64,000 nucleotides of DNA from Escherichia boydii (GTDB taxonomy: Bacteria > Pseudomonadota > Gammaproteobacteria > Enterobacterales > Enterobacteriaceae). The position numbers and the translations under genes are program-made. The DNA lies in the NCBI GenBank assembly GCA_041890495.1, contig CP169086.1, forward strand, positions 1,922,001 through 1,986,000. Direction: 5' to 3'. The notes under the pieces are model-generated. The model had not been told where the DNA came from. It did not search any database and saw nothing but the letters and a program-made list of their open reading frames with translations. Of the stretch, positions 62,957-64,000 are shown one piece after another. Positions within the stretch are counted from its first letter, which is position 1, and the number at the start of each line of letters is the position of its first letter.

Positions 62957-64000
62957 ATGAAAATCAAAAATACGCTTTGCTTACATATCCTGATGGCAAC
63001 CCTGGCCATTTTGTTCCTTTGTATTCACCCGCTGGTGACGAGCTTCGATCCGCCGCTCGCCTTCCAGCCGCTGATTAAATCAATGGCGGGCACGCCTAAA
63101 GAACAAGCGGTAAAAATTGCCACTATTTCTCATGCCTTAGAAGGGAATGCGATATTCTTCATTGGTGCGTCCGAGGTTGCGACCTCAGAAGATGAACATT
63201 ACGCTGTATATAATTACTTTAATAAGCAATTACACAAACCCGTCGTGGCGTATGGCGATGCATTTGTCGATGACGAAACGCAGTTTTTGCTGTTCTCACG
63301 TTTTAAAAATAGCCTTAACGCAAACAGTAAAGTTGTTTTGCTTCTGGCACCTGACAGCTTTTACTCAAAAGGTCTGCCACCCGCTATCTATGCCGATAAT
63401 TTCCCGGGCTCTATTTTTAATCCTTTGATGAAGGATCCGCAGGCGCGCCCAATATTAGTCAATTATTTAAAGCATATTGATAGTAAAGAAATAAGCCATT
63501 TAACCTTTGGCCAAATGCGCGTCTTTGGCTGGCACCCCGATCTGATCTGGGACGAGCTTAGCTTCCAGTTTGCGAACGTCTGCACCCTGATAAAAAACGA
63601 CTGGCTGGCGCTGCTCAACGTTACGCCCCAGACGGTACAACCCTGGCCGCAGCAGCCAGCCGCCCACATTGCTCCCGACTGGGATAAAGAGCTGGCGAAT
63701 GCGCGCGAGTTAAATAAAAAACGCCAGCAGAGCGCGGCCACGCTGTGGATGGACAAAACGATTTACGAGCAGGACGGTAAGCCGCAACAGTGGGATGACA
63801 CGCCGGTCGTGCCTGCGCAAATCGCCGCGTTCAGTAAAACCGTCCAGCTGTTGAAAGAACGTCACGTGCAGGTGATTGCTATCGTCGACCCGGTTAACCC
63901 CTGGGCGCTTTACAACACCAATACCTTCCGCCCGGTTGATAAGCAAATTAAAACCATTCTGGAAAAAAACCAGATCCCTTATTTGGATATGTACGCCATG
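62957..64000 (+). CDS. DltD-like SGNH-fold membrane-anchored protein, partial
   Basis: A frame open to the window edge gives 348 residues so far. An N-terminal hydrophobic anchor (about residues 6-30) is followed by a periplasmic domain with AIFFIGASEVATSED, resembling the catalytic GSSE serine motif of DltD (Ser72 here), and by VVLLLAPDSFYSKGLPP and VQVIAIVDPVNPWALYN. DltD works with DltA, B and C in D-alanylation of teichoic acids; in Gram-negative bacteria such genes are rare. An alternative ATG is at 62954. The identification is by motif and layout only. Confidence 0.72.
   Translation, partial: MKIKNTLCLHILMATLAILFLCIHPLVTSFDPPLAFQPLIKSMAGTPKEQAVKIATISHALEGNAIFFIGASEVATSEDEHYAVYNYFNKQLHKPVVAYGDAFVDDETQFLLFSRFKNSLNANSKVVLLLAPDSFYSKGLPPAIYADNFPGSIFNPLMKDPQARPILVNYLKHIDSKEISHLTFGQMRVFGWHPDLIWDELSFQFANVCTLIKNDWLALLNVTPQTVQPWPQQPAAHIAPDWDKELANARELNKKRQQSAATLWMDKTIYEQDGKPQQWDDTPVVPAQIAAFSKTVQLLKERHVQVIAIVDPVNPWALYNTNTFRPVDKQIKTILEKNQIPYLDMYAM

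Overview
The window looks like the chromosome of an enterobacterium of the Enterobacter/Lelliottia type. It follows the E. coli 22-24 min gene order (opgGC, csg, ycdXYZ-ghrA, phoH, efe, put, rut, wrbA-agp) but also carries an hpx purine-degradation island of the kind known from Klebsiella. No insertion sequence, prophage or CRISPR array was seen. Gene identities come from reading the translations and comparing them with remembered family sequences; no database search was run.

Region by region. 1-3.1 kb: osmoregulated periplasmic glucan genes opgG (cut by the window edge) and opgC, then the macrodomain gene ymdB. 3.2-8.1 kb: the complete curli locus csgBAC / csgDEFG with the fimbrial-like ymdA. 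8.1-11.1 kb: ycdZ, ycdY, ycdX, ghrA. 11.3-14.9 kb: two identical tRNA-Ser(GGA) genes enclosing a LysR/pirin/YcaC-like hydrolase cassette. The second tRNA is followed by three 181-bp tandem repeats, each ending in a copy of the last 19 bases of the tRNA. 15-19.6 kb: phoH and an efeUOB iron-uptake operon with frameshifts in efeO and efeB. 19.8-28.6 kb: a NupC paralogue, a DUF3574 lipoprotein, putP, putA, a LprI-like protein and rutR. 28.8-34.3 kb: rutABCDEFG for pyrimidine nitrogen. 34.4-42.7 kb: an EamA exporter, ymdF, wrbA-yccJ, agp, two HxlR/SDR pairs, a DedA protein and mgtE behind an M-box-type leader. 42.8-62.5 kb: the hpx/guaD island. The end holds tRNA-Ser(UGA) and the start of a DltD-like gene that runs off the window.

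The hpx/guaD island reads as one nitrogen-scavenging programme. GuaD turns guanine into xanthine, HpxDE oxidises hypoxanthine/xanthine to urate, HpxO, HpxT and HpxQ carry urate to allantoin, HpxA and HpxB give allantoate, and HpxK, HpxJ and HpxW continue to ureidoglycine, oxalurate and oxamate/oxalate. HpxC and the HpxFGHI ABC system import substrates. Sigma-54 (-24/-12) promoter matches lie before hpxF, hpxW, guaD, hpxO and, more weakly, hpxC and hpxQ, as well as before rutA. A repeated TGAAA-N6-TTTCA motif near hpxF, hpxU and hpxW is a good candidate for the HpxU operator. The small genes hpxX, hpxY and hpxZ resemble AtzG, AtzE and AtzH, and their substrate here is open.

A second theme is mosaicism. 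From memory of the E. coli K-12 proteins, efeB(5' part)-efeO-efeU, putP-putA (to about residue 1140) and rutA-rutG are almost identical to E. coli. The tails of putA, rutG and efeB and the genes between these tracts are clearly diverged. This suggests patchy homologous import from an Escherichia-like donor, or an assembly chimera.
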